This document shows, in pieces, positions 1 through 10,380 of a DNA stretch of 64,000 bases (its first letter is position 1; every line of letters begins with the position of its first letter). Position numbers and translations under genes: made by a program. The notes below the pieces were generated by a model. That model was not told where the DNA came from, did not search any database, and was given only the letters and a program-made list of their open reading frames with translations. The DNA is taken from the NCBI RefSeq assembly GCF_020921035.1, contig NC_063157.1, forward strand, positions 20,291,015 through 20,355,014. The letters run 5' to 3'. This DNA comes from Rhodamnia argentea. Taxonomy: Eukaryota > Streptophyta > Magnoliopsida > Myrtales > Myrtaceae.

Positions 1-387
1 GCAGCACACGAGCTGGGTCGCACTCAACCCACAAGCGACACACCAACTCTAACTATTAGGACAGTTTCAATCATGGACAAGTGTTCCATGTGTTAAGACT
101 AGATGTAAGATAAACCATCAGATAAATTTGTTATAAAGAACACACAAGCAGGGGTTCTCACATCATGATCATCACTTGTTGAGGATTCAACCCTAGTTAT
201 AATTATAAAGTCAAAAACAACCTCACAATTGTTCTCAATGGGGGAAACAACTAAAGCGCCAAAAGCTAAGTTTTTCGTTGTCTTTTCGTCATCCGACCAT
301 GATGCCGTTCAAGATAACCGGAAACTTTGAACAACCAAGAGAGATTCAAGAAGGCAAAGCTCCGATGCAACATGAGCGGTATGCCTA
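1..387. other. Downstream flank of RPL35, no gene seen
   Basis: This stretch lies beyond the RPL35 stop codon on the minus strand and probably includes its 3' UTR. No splice-consistent coding segment or repeat was recognised. The short open frame that crosses into 388-466 on the plus strand is the antisense shadow of RPL35 exon 4. Confidence 0.4.
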
Positions 388-1957
388 CTATGCCTTAATG
401 GCATACTTCCTCACAGGAAAGTACATCTCTTTCTTCTTCTCGCGCTCTGTCTTCAAAGATGCCTGAGCAGAAGCAAGAAATGGAAACTCAGTCTAAGAAC
501 CAATGGTTTGGAGATATAAAATGTGTCCGTGCCCAATCAGGCCAGCACAAATGATTTCATTCTAAAAACTCTTTAAAAATTAACATGTAAAAGTTTAGAA
601 TAATCTTTAGATGCAAAGACACTATACAATCTACATACAAATGAGACGTGTGAAGCATGCGAAGTCTAAAATTTAAACAAAAGAAAAAATTGAGGACATG
701 AAAGGCAGATGGCGATAATTCAGTCATCAGTCCACCGAGCACAATATCATAAAGAGAAAAATCATGCATTGTGCAACAGCATACGGTCCAGCAGGAGCCG
801 ACAGTTCACAAAAACCAATTACTACAACTTAACCCCTCTGAAATTTTCCCTCATCCCAAAATAATATCACCACAAAGCAATGCCCTGCTTCTGTTCACAA
901 CCCTGTGCAAGCAAAGGACCATCCAGAAAATCCAATACTGGCCATTTTTAGAATATCTACAGGAAATATCTTTTTAAGTTTGCGAGCAATTCTAGAAGGA
1001 AGATGCTTTTAACAATGAGATATAAGACTTGGAAATAAGGAGCAAATCACTACCTGGTACTTTGTTAGTCTTCTCCGAATAGCTCGGGTCTTCTTGGGAC
1101 GGAGATCAAGGGGCAAGTACTTCTTATTCTTATAAACCTCCCTCAAGGCAGCCTTTTGTTTCTGTGAAATCACAGTCAAGACTTGCGCAATCGACAGCCT
1201 CACCACCTTTCTGCAACATTTGAATATCAATAACTAATTAAACCAAAGCACTAATTTCCCTATGTCCAATTGGGAAAACATGAACACCGTTGTTTGTAAT
1301 AAACCCGTTAAGCTAACCATAACAGCACTTCGAAGTTTTGGTAGGTAATTTGCATTTTATATACTTGAGATACATAAAAAAATCGAGCCTTTTCGATTTT
1401 CCAATGCCTTGAAAAACAATAACCCGACTGATATCCAGTACAGAACTCAAAGCTAATTCCGCCACCGATTACCAGAGTACTCATCACCCATACATTAATC
1501 ATCCTTCGTACGAACAGCAACAAGACAGCATGCTTTGAGTGAATTCCTCAAACGCGAAATTAAAGAACAACCGAAAACCCAATTCAACCAGCACAACCAA
1601 AGCTTATAATCATCCCAAACCTAACATTACCATCTACCCAAAATACAAGGCACTAAGTTAAGACCTTCAAAATCGCAAAAAAAATCAAGTGAGAACAGAT
1701 GCATACATCTTGGAGAGCTTGTTCGGTGCACCGCCGGTGACCTTGGCGACGCGAAGGAGGGCGAGCTCGGCCTTGAGGTCCTTCAACTGGCTCAGCAGAT
1801 CGGCCTTCGTCTTCTGCCTCAGCTCGTGCACCTTAATCCTCGCTGTCACAAGTCAATCGAAAGGCAAGTTCAAGACGCAAAAATAAAGATAGGCATGCAA
1901 GACATCCATGAAATCGACAGAAGGAGTGGCGAAACGAGCGTCGTCTCTCTCACCCAT
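388..1957 (-). CDS. RPL35: 60S ribosomal protein L35 (uL29), 4 exons
   Basis: This gene encodes cytosolic large-subunit ribosomal protein L35 (uL29 family), which sits near the peptide exit tunnel. Coding exons on the minus strand are 1957-1954 (ATG plus one base), 1842-1707, 1210-1054 and 462-388. All introns are GT-AG and the codon phase closes to 123 residues, the usual plant length. The protein starts [18 protein letters not shown], contains the conserved core [19 protein letters not shown], and ends RKYAIKA. The first intron directly after the start codon is common in ribosomal protein genes. The long third intron (463-1053) holds nothing recognisable. The upstream region has a telo-box and site II elements, fitting growth-linked expression. 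A broken copy of the 5' end lies at 8425-8585. Family identity is certain; the exon borders are read from the sequence. Confidence 0.96.
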
Positions 1958-2013
1958 TGCTGTGATCGGAGGTCCTCTCGCGGCTCGGGGACTGCTCTGC
2001 TTCGGCGACTGTG

Positions 2014-2197
2014 AAACCCTAGGGACGAAATGGGGTTAAGCATTTATAGAGGTTCGTTGGCGGAGGAGGGTTTTCTTTTCTCTTGCCCTTTCGTATGGAC
2101 CGAGTTAAACCCGACCCAATTAATGGCCCAAATAACCCGACCCATGGTTAACGGACATGACTTAAATTGTGGGCCTTGTGGCCCAATAGTAGGCCCA
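2014..2197 (-). promoter_or_regulatory. RPL35 promoter: telo-box and site II elements
   Basis: Just upstream of the RPL35 start codon there is AAACCCTA at 2014-2021, and GGCCCA or TGGGCC at 2125-2130, 2170-2175, 2180-2185 and 2192-2197. Telo-boxes paired with site II (TGGGCY) motifs are established marks of plant ribosomal protein promoters and are bound by TCP-class factors. The assignment rests on motif density and position only. Confidence 0.6.
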
Positions 2198-2295
2198 ATG
2201 TCAGCTATCAATTCGAGTTCGCATGTCAAGTTCTTGTTATAAAAAATGTGTTATTGAAAAAGACTCCGATTGTAAGGGTAAATAACAAGAATCAT

Positions 2296-2625
2296 CCTTG
2301 AATTTTGGCATAATATATGATGTGATGTCTGAACTTTAAATGCATTCAATATTATTTCTGAGCTCTGACCCAACGTACAATGTCGTCCCTAAGCTTTTAA
2401 TTTGTTCGATATGGTCATTGAACCTTTAGTACATGTTCAATTTAGTCTCTAAGCTATCTAAAATTATTTAATGTCATCCTTTCATTAATTCAAGTGGAGG
2501 ACAACATCAAACATATTCATACAGTTCATGGGATAAATTAAACATTTACCAAAAGTCCGAGAATCACATTGAACAAAATAAAAGTTCATGAACCACGTTG
2601 CATATTGAGCCAAACTAAGTTCAGT
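2296..2625. mobile_element. Degenerate fold-back (long-TIR) element
   Basis: The left end, from about 2300 (TTTTGGCATAATATATG), is matched imperfectly in reverse complement by the right end, near 2590-2625 (CATATTGAGCCAAA). Between them are the repeated phrases typical of long-terminal-inverted-repeat plant MITEs. The equivalent flank in the duplicated unit (8655-8700) runs straight through without this block, so it looks like an insertion. No target duplication could be fixed. Confidence 0.55.
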
Positions 2626-2829
2626 ACCGTTGGTGGCAGTATCCCCTTATTGAACATGCCAATGAATGGATTAAATTCACATTTATAACATGTTCAAGTT
2701 TATTAATGTCCATTTCCATAGGCGAAGTAAATTCGTGTCATAGAATTGTCGGCTTGTATATTAATAAAAAGTCCATGTGGGATTTGAAAGAAATCGGGTT
2801 CTCTTGATGAGATCATCAAGCCCATCATA

Positions 2830-3160
2830 AGCTTTTCCAAATCGATCTTTATTGCAAGAAACAGCCTCCACAAGCTTTAAATAGTCTGCATCAGGTGATT
2901 GAATTCCCTGACAATGACGACATCATCGCTGAGTTCTTCTTCTTGGGGATAAAACTAGCTTGGTAAGGCCCCAATGAGGTCATCCAGAAATGGTATGAGC
3001 CCAGTAAACCAGAATCTCCACGATCACTTCATACACAGTCTTATAAACAGGTTAATCAATCCATCTCGTCGAATGGTCTAGGCCCCTCGACACTCAGGAA
3101 CGAAAACAAGCAGAGAATCATTCAAATAAGGAGGAATGTCTTACGTTAGAAAGAAGAGAG
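2830..3160 (-). pseudogene. LINE reverse-transcriptase remnant, unit A
   Basis: The minus strand shows broken reading frames similar to the better preserved copy at 13920-14301: the LDDLIGALP-like segment is visible but interrupted by stops and frame changes. It is a decayed fragment of an L1-type LINE ORF2 reverse transcriptase. It occupies the same relative place as the unit B copy, so the insertion predates the segmental duplication. Confidence 0.5.
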
Positions 3161-3189
3161 AAGAACATCATGAGTACCAAAAGTAATGT

Positions 3190-3295
3190 ACGGTGCTCAC
3201 TTTAGTATCAAAAGTTTTCCATCGGATCACTTAAATGGTGTACAACGCTCACTTTAGTACCAAAAAAATAGTATACGACGCTCACTTTAGAGCAT
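3190..3295. repeat. Three degenerate GCTCACTTTAG repeats
   Basis: The phrase GCTCACTTTAG occurs three times in about 100 bases, each within a similar longer phrase (ACGGTGCTCACTTTAGTATC, ACAACGCTCACTTTAGTACC, ACGACGCTCACTTTAGAGC). The same phrase forms the terminal arms of the fold-back element at 62398-62825. This is probably a decayed or rearranged relative. Confidence 0.5.
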
Positions 3296-3299
3296 CAAC

Positions 3300-4200
3300 A
3301 ACAGTTTGCAAGGAGAATCACTGACACAATCCCTTTGGCTCAAAAGAGAACATTCATGGATCGTTTGTGGTCAAGTGATGGGGAGAATGATCCCGTCCAT
3401 GAGGCTACAACAATGGTATCATGTCCTGCATTTGTCCCTTGGTCCAGAACGGTCTCCTGCACAGTGACGAAGCAAAAGCCCAAGAGGAGCTCACTCCCCC
3501 ACTTTTGAGCCTCCACATGTGTGGAAATGCTGGCCGAGTGGTCATTTACATCAGTAGAAACGACACACAAGACGGTCCAAGCCAACCATGTCAATCAAAT
3601 TTAATGTGCTAAGCTCCAATGTAATGGTACGTGGGAGCTGGGACGAGTCCCAACCGTTGTAGTGTCTCTAGTTGAGTGTGGGCTTTGTCATATGTATAGC
3701 GTTTTCCGTGTGGGTCTTTGCCTCAAGAGGATTGAGACAGACGAGACGAGACAAGAGGAGACGAGACGGGAAAAAGTCGATGCCCGGCCATGTGACATGG
3801 GCCACCTAACAAGCATTGCCGGATTCTGATGCTATTAACATTTCTGTATGGTTAAAGAGTACTTTAGAGCACTCCAAATGTACAATCCTAAATGCATCAG
3901 ATCTAAGTGGGGAGTACACCATTAAGATCGCCTAGATTGTTTTTGTACTATTCAGGATGCCCAAAGCTGGTTTCAACACCACCTAACCACTAAACCCAAA
4001 TTTCTACCAAGTGAAGATCCCATGCAACGGGGCTTGACATTTTCTTTACTTCTTTTTAATTTTTTTTTCCGTTTACTTTTTGTCGAAGTTTTAACTAAAA
4101 GAACTATATCAGTATTTGTATTACGTAAGTTGATAAACCGACGGCAATAAAGATAACACCATACGAGTCACTACTCTTAATTTATGTAAAACTTTATTCT
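3300..4200. other. Noncoding segment, partly duplicated in unit B
   Basis: Positions 3340-3680 match 14280-14600 closely. The following stretch, about 3690-4110, is missing from unit B, where the sequence jumps from GGGCTTTGTCATAT to the TTGATAAACCGAC block. The unmatched part includes a purine-rich GAGAC-type minisatellite around 3735-3770. No gene was recognised. Confidence 0.45.
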
Positions 4201-4363
4201 TCCAATGGTAGGATGATGTCCAGGCCAGCTCTCCGTATCACGAATTATGCAATTTGGGCAATCTTGTGCACCGGTGCTTTCCCGCATCCCTGCACCACGT
4301 CTATTATCGCTTGTGCTCACACCGCATCTCCATCACGATCGCCGGTGCATGCCTCTCTCACTC

Positions 4364-4366
<3 letters not shown>

Positions 4367-4397
<31 letters not shown>
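4367..4397 (+). repeat. (AG)n microsatellite
   Basis: This is an uninterrupted run of AG dinucleotides, about 15 units. The matching place in unit B (near 14875) has only about four units, so the array has expanded or shrunk since the duplication. Confidence 0.9.
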
Positions 4398-4401
<4 letters not shown>

Positions 4402-4687
4402 GAACAAACTTCAAGTCAACTCAACGGGAAGCATCACAGCCTAGGTTTGGGCTACCTCCGATGTCGATCTGCAATAATAGTTTTAGAAAAGTTAATTGAG
4501 GTAGGTTTTTATTTTAACCTAGAGCGATTTGCCTGCTTCTTTCTTCTTAGCCCGCGAGCAAAAAGAAGGGCAGGTGGGGTCATTTTACCATCCCCGTGCC
4601 AAGTCAAAGCTGCCGTCTACCCCAGCCGACTTGCACGTTGGACCCGAGCTCAACAGGTGTGCAATACATGTAGGGCTGCTCAGCGGG

Positions 4688-6005
4688 GCCCACGTGCGTG
4701 TTTTCCCCAGCACGTGATAGGTGATCGAAACGAAAACACGGAAGAAGAGCAGAAGAAAAACAGAGGATCACCATCGATTGCCCAACGGCCAACTCTTATC
4801 AACTGGGTTGCAACTTTGCTCTCTCGCGCAAATGCCGATATAATCCTAAACTTTTCAATCTTCTCAATTTAATCATTCACGTCGAAACGAAATTTCAATG
4901 TAGTCATCCAGGTCGATTTTCGCAGAAAATCGCCGAAATGACGATTCATCCTAGATTCCTAAAATGGCGGTTCAGTCATGGCCACTCTGCTATGTCCGGA
5001 TAAAATTGATCGAATTATATTTGAATTTCGCACGGAAGCTTAGAACTATATTGAAAGATTAAAAACGATAAGTCTGAATTGATATTCGTATTATAAAGGC
5101 ATGGCTGATAAGATAATTTTTTTTTTTTTTTTGTGAAACGAGAAATAAGGGATAAGATCGGTAGTCGACTGATTTTTTGGATCATCTTTCTTTATTTAAT
5201 CTAGACTTGGTGGTCTTTATTTGGTCCAGATTTGATCCGGCAATTTTAAACTCATTAAATGAGTTGGCCACGTGGGGACCCACGAAGGAAGCCCCACGAG
5301 TGGCCCGAACCCGAGGGCCGCCAATGTGGACAATTTCAACCCGTTGGGTTGACCCGATTGCTAATAAATCCTCCCGAATTAATATATCACAAGAGTCCAC
5401 TATTGCAAGTTGGGCAATGATCTCATGGAAAGCCAATATAAAATGCAATAAACTTGAAATCGTCGAGTCTCATGGATTATTTACGAGTCTACACATCTAT
5501 ATTTGATCCAAGATTCTCGAAATTACAGATATTTCTTTTCGTAGTTAATTTATTTTCCTTTTATGCGAAATATTTTCAAGTCGCTCTCCTCATTCTTTTT
5601 TTATATATATTTTGGCTAAAAATATTCACTCGCCTTAATTGCCAAACGAATTTTTTTTTTTTTTTTCATATAGCATGCATGTAGCGCCTGTATCACCTGG
5701 CAAATTAAGAAGAACGACGAGAATCACAGCTAAAAATCTTGGGATTCTCGGGCATCCAAGCCCCTCCTCATGATCTTCTTCTCCTCTCCATTCCCTTTAA
5801 GTGTCTATTTTTCTCTAGGGTTTACTCTTTACTTTACCATCTTGATGTTCTTTTGCTTTGGTGACTCGAAAAGGCATAGTCCAAGTTGGAAAATAGAGTG
5901 CTAATAATAAACAACTGGGCCCCACTTAATTTCAGATTTAGTTGATTTTTTTTTCTTTTATTTTTTTGGTAGGGCATACCTTTTAACTATGAGGACTCAT
6001 ATAAG
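4688..6005 (+). promoter_or_regulatory. Promoter of hydrolase copy A
   Basis: The region upstream of the first hydrolase contains palindromic G-box cores CACGTG at 4691-4696 and 4711-4716, and CCACGTGG at 5268-5275. A candidate TATA element, CATATAAG, lies at 5998-6005, about 220 bases before the start codon. All of these are also present in unit B. G-boxes are bound by bZIP and bHLH factors, so light, abscisic acid or stress control is possible, but that is inference. Confidence 0.5.
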
Positions 6006-6225
6006 AAGGAGAAGCGTGAAGATAGAGAGCCTCCCATTATAGAGCCTCCCCATGCAAAGTATTCTCTTCTGTCTTGCGTAGATTTCTCATTCGGATCTTC
6101 GTATATTGCTGTCTATCCTCACCTTCCTTTTTCCTCTCCTTTCTCTTATATCCTGTCCGAATCATTCTTTCCACACCTCAGATTTTTAATAATTTCTCAG
6201 ACTTCCTGGGGATTTGCTCGAGCGA

Positions 6226-8349
6226 ATGGTGAGATCGCTTTCCTCCTTTATTGACCCTCGATTCTCATCCTTCATCTGATGCTTTGGATCTTCCCTTCTC
6301 TTACGTTTGTTTTCATCTGAATTCAGGCGAATCAAATCGCAGACGTGAGCTATGAAGAGGAATATGTCCTCAATTCTAGAGGGTTGAAGCTTTTCACCTG
6401 CAGATGGCTTCCCAGCGGCGAACTGAAAGCTTTGATCTTTATCTGCCACGGTTATGCCATGGAGTGCAGCATCACCATGAACAGTGAGCATATTTTCTTT
6501 TTAATTTGTCGGTTTATATCTGGCAGAGGTGGATTGAATCAGACAACTAAATGAATCGTATCGGTATTATTCAGGCACGGCTATCCGGCTGGCGAAGGCA
6601 GGCTTCGCGGTGTACGGGATCGACTACGAAGGCCACGGGAAGTCGGACGGGATGCAGGGGCTCGTCAACAGCTTCGACGACGTGGTGGACGACTGCTCCA
6701 ATCACTTCACCAGCATCTGTGGTCAGTTTCTGTCTTCTACCCTCTACCTTCCTCTCTCGTTAAAGGAAGTTTCATGATTCATTCATTCATCCATCCTTTG
6801 GCTATTCTGGGGTTGACTTTTTTGAGCTTGCGAATGTTTTTTGCAGAGAAGAGAGAGAATAAGGGGAAGATGAGATATTTGATGGGAGAGTCGATGGGAG
6901 GAGCGATGGCCCTCCTCTTACACCGGAAGAAACCGGATTTCTGGGACGGTGCTGTCTTGGTCGCCCCCATGTGTAAGGTGTGCGTGTGCCCCCCCTGATT
7001 TCTCTGCTTTTTTCCTTCAAATTTTTCATTTTCCATCATTTTTTTTTTTTTATCCTGTTTTCTTGTCGTGTCCTCGGTTCCTTTTGGTAGAAAAAACCAT
7101 GGCGGGTCAAAGATGGATCCACTCCAAGACATCTGCTGTGTCTCTTCTCATTTTTTTGACTTTTCTTCCGTTCCAATCCAGACAATGGCAATTATTTTTC
7201 TTTTTTTGTCGGAAAATATTTGTGTTTCTGTGGAACTCCAGCTGTAACAAAAGTCAAAAACAGAACTGCTGACAAAAGAAAATGAATATTTCTGTCCGGG
7301 CTTTTCTTTGTTAACAAACTCGATGGTGATGAGTTCATAAGATGATAAATTGTGCTTATTACAAGGTACTTTAAGCCAGAACGAACCGTCAGGTTCCAGC
7401 TGAAATGTCTTTTTCAGGGCTTAGGCTAGGGCTACATGTTGCTACATCAGAAAAAGTCAACTCCTGGGATACGATAATCACCTAATCTAATGGGATAGTT
7501 GATTGGGACTTGGCTTGCTCAATTAGGTTAAAAGCCCTATAAATTAATGGAACTTGGAAGAATCGAAGGAGATCAAGTAGACTTTTGCATTACATAAGAA
7601 TTCATCTTCTTAGTTGGGTTTTCTTCTTACCTTCAACTATCTATTTTTTTGAAAATTTAATGCATGAGGGATGTATAGATATTGAGAAATTCATTCATTC
7701 ACTTTACTTATTTATTTATTTATTCTTTGAGTTTCAGATTGCAGAGAACGTGAGACCTCATCCCATGGTGATTACTATCCTAACCCAACTGTGCAGAGTC
7801 ATTCCAACTTGGAAAATAATCCCGACCGATGACATAATCGACCTAGCTTTCAAAGAGCCCGAGGTCAGGGAACAGATAAGAGCAAACCCATATTGCTATA
7901 AGGGACGGCCTCGCCTGAGAACTGGCCACGAACTAATGACGGTCAGCATGGACTTGGAGAAGAGACTCGACGAGGTAATGCTGTTTCTCTCCAATTTCAT
8001 CATCTACTTACTGGGATTTATGATGAGAAAAAAATCATTTTACTCACAATGAATCTTACTTAAACAGGTTTCGTTGCCGTTCCTGGTCCTGCATGGAGGT
8101 GAGGACAAAGTGACGGACAAGGCGGTGAGCCAGCTCCTCCACGAGGTGGCCTCGAGCGAGGACAAGACGTTCAAGCTGTACCCCGGGATGTGGCACGGTC
8201 TGCTCTACGGAGAGCCTCCCAGCAACATCGACATCGTGTTTGCCGACATTATCAGCTGGCTCGACGAGCGGAGCGCTCTCGGGAACTCGAGGCTGGAGAG
8301 AGAACAGAAAAGCGCGGAGGACGATGCCCACTCTGTAAAGGCCAAATAG
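6226..8349 (+). CDS. Monoacylglycerol lipase / caffeoylshikimate esterase-like hydrolase, copy A
   Basis: This gene encodes an alpha/beta-hydrolase of the plant MAGL6/7/8-like subfamily, which is grouped with caffeoylshikimate esterase. Exons are 6226-6228 (ATG only), 6327-6483, 6575-6721, 6847-6977, 7738-7974 and 8068-8349; all junctions are GT-AG and give 318 residues. The oxyanion motif is His42-Gly43 in CHGYAMECS. The nucleophile is Ser118 in GESMGG (lipase box GXSXG). The likely acid is Asp238 in GGEDKVTD and the likely base His268 in GMWHGLLYG. There is no signal peptide, so the protein is probably cytosolic or membrane-associated. Known relatives hydrolyse monoacylglycerols, lysophospholipids or caffeoyl shikimate; the substrate here cannot be read from sequence. 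A paralogue in the same orientation, with all catalytic residues kept, lies 10.7 kb downstream. Family and exon structure are secure. Confidence 0.94.
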
Positions 8350-8424
8350 TGGGGGGAAGAGCGAGGCTAATTGTTTGATCTATACATGAAGAGAGAAAAC
8401 AGAGTTTTCTTTCTTGTCCTTCGA

Positions 8425-8585
8425 CTTCTGCCTCAGCAGATCGGCCTTGGCTGTCACGATTCAATTTCAAGACGGAAGGCAAGTTCAAGTCGCAAGAACG
8501 GGCGTCGTCTCTCATCCATTTCTGTGATCGGAGGACCTGTGACCGCTCTGCTTCGGCGACTGTGAAACCCTAGAGACTAAATGGG
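8425..8585 (-). pseudogene. RPL35 5' end fragment, broken
   Basis: This segment matches the RPL35 5' region (part of exon 2, intron 1, exon 1, 5' UTR and the telo-box, here AAACCCTA at 8565-8572). Only the start of the gene is present; exons 3 and 4 are absent, and exon 2 is reduced to a scrambled scrap. The start codon survives at 8519-8517, but the following donor GTGAG has become ATGAG, so it could not splice as the parent does. It marks the junction of the tandem duplication. The similarity continues into the flank to about 8830. Confidence 0.85.
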
Positions 8586-8935
8586 GAGGGTTCAGCCTTT
8601 ATGCAGGTTCGTTCATGGAGGAGGGGATTTGTTTTCTCTTGCAGTTGCACGTCAATCTCTTGTTATCTATTGAAGAAGATCCCAATTGTTGTTCCTTTGT
8701 TGAACATGCTACGGAATTGATTTTGTTTTGCATTTCTAGTGTTTTAGAGGTTATTAATATCCATTCCCATAGACGAAGCAAATTCGTGTCAAAGAGATTG
8801 TCGGTCCTAGTCCGTGCCTTTAAAATTCTGAGGGACGAAATGAAATCAATTCGATCTTTCAATGACTGGACGTCCACGAAGCAGAGCAGTCACAGAATTA
8901 GTTTCAAGATTCGAGATTCGAATCTAGTTGTATAA
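8586..8935. repeat. Duplicated RPL35 upstream flank
   Basis: The sequence matches 2030-2250 and 2640-2780, including the phrases GGAGGAGGG, TTGAACATGC and a shared GAAGYAAATTCGTGTCA block. The site II elements of the true RPL35 promoter are missing, and so is the fold-back element found in unit A. An open frame of 106 codons crosses the region by chance and has no recognisable domain. Confidence 0.7.
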
Positions 8936-9950
8936 TCTAGAATAAGTTTCGCATTAATCCATTCTGAGTAAAACAAAGAACACATTATCTCAGCACATGC
9001 CCAAATCATTATCTCAATATAAAATCTCAAACATAGAGGATTTTCACAATACCCAAAATCTCAAACTTGTCGACAATGTGATTTGTTGGATCTTTTGACT
9101 CTTTGCCGGTTGGCTAATTCAAGGTTTAAGGAACATAGGTTTACTTTTAAAAGTATCATGTGGCTGGCAATTCAAGGTATTGATGGCTCGTCGCGAATAC
9201 GAATATAGTATTCCGTAGAAAATGTCCCGTATTAATGTTTAACAACCGCTTTTGTCTTGTGTAATCACGAGTTCCAAAGCATCATACTGTTATGGAGCAA
9301 AAGTGCTGCCGACATGAGCTCTCAAAACTTATTGTAATTGAGTGGGAAATTGGGAAGGAATTTGTTAGGAGTAAATTGATCTGTTATTCACAAAAGGCAT
9401 GGAAAAAACTTGAATGTGGGAGGACCAATATCCACTCTAAACCCTTATGTATAGTATCCATCGGGAGCTATATATGCAATAAGTGATAGTTGAACAAGCC
9501 AAGGACAAGCTTTTGGAACAAACAATCCGGATCCAACAGTAATAGCTGATGTATGCCACGTGTCCAGATGTAATAAACACAAATTTTCACATATGAAGAA
9601 TCAAGCGACATTGGACCTCCTCCATGGGGAGCAAGTGTAGACTTTTTATAGATTAAGCAATACAACGGATATTACAATCATATTCAAATCATTCAATCAC
9701 TCTCATGTTTCTTCACCCCCAATCACACCCAAAAACTCACAAATAGCTTAGTGATCACAAATCGTTGCGAGACAATATCTCAATCAAACAAAAGAATTAC
9801 AAAGATCTAAACACGAGATTTTTGTGACTCCAAACACTCAAGATGGAACGTATAGGCACGCCGCACTATTGATTGTCATGGCTAAGTTAGGACTTCAAAT
9901 TAAAATTAATCCAAGCTGCTTGCTTAAATGTTTTCTTTAAAATTGAAAAG
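8936..9950. other. Noncoding, nothing recognised
   Basis: This AT-rich stretch lies between the end of the RPL35-flank similarity and the LTR fragment. It has no counterpart in unit A that I could see, so it probably arrived with the retrotransposon material. No domain, structured repeat or RNA gene was recognised. Confidence 0.4.
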
Positions 9951-10213
9951 GTACCAAAGGGATGCTACTCAAAATATTAGCATAACCAAATCTCCAAACT
10001 TATTAATTTATGCTTCGTAGAACTAAAGTATTTCTTCCGATACTTTGTTTAAGTGTCTTATCAACCTACCGTAAATTGATTAATGACGACTCCAAATTAA
10101 AATCATTTGCATGCTAAGAGTCAACACTAAGTAGTGATTTGGTACGAGCTTAGGAGTGCTCAAACTAGGTTAATAACTTAACAATCCATTAACCTAAGAA
10201 TTTTTAGGTCGCC
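9950..10213 (+). mobile_element. LTR 3'-end fragment
   Basis: This block is colinear with 13430-13690, the 3' end of the probable solo LTR. Shared landmarks are CGNAGAACTAA, TTTCTYCCGAT, a GTAAAT-GATTA stretch and the closing CCATTAACCTAAG-TTTTAGGTCG. By eye the two agree at roughly 70-75 percent. It is best explained as the truncated end of a second, older LTR of the same family. Confidence 0.55.
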
Positions 10214-10380
10214 ATAGAATATGTTAATCAAGGTTACACAAGGCATCACAATAGATACTAAGGATATCAGCAATCTTCTCACAACCCTCTTCGAAGCTTC
10301 CCCAAACGAGAAAAAGGCGTCAAGCAAAGAACAGATGTGAGAAAGCAAGCCCACTTATGGAAGCTTTTGAAAGCTTTACA

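Noticed and set aside
4213-4872. 219-codon open frame on the plus strand
   Set aside because: It includes a run of Arg-Glu from the AG microsatellite, has no domain, and is broken in the matching place of unit B.
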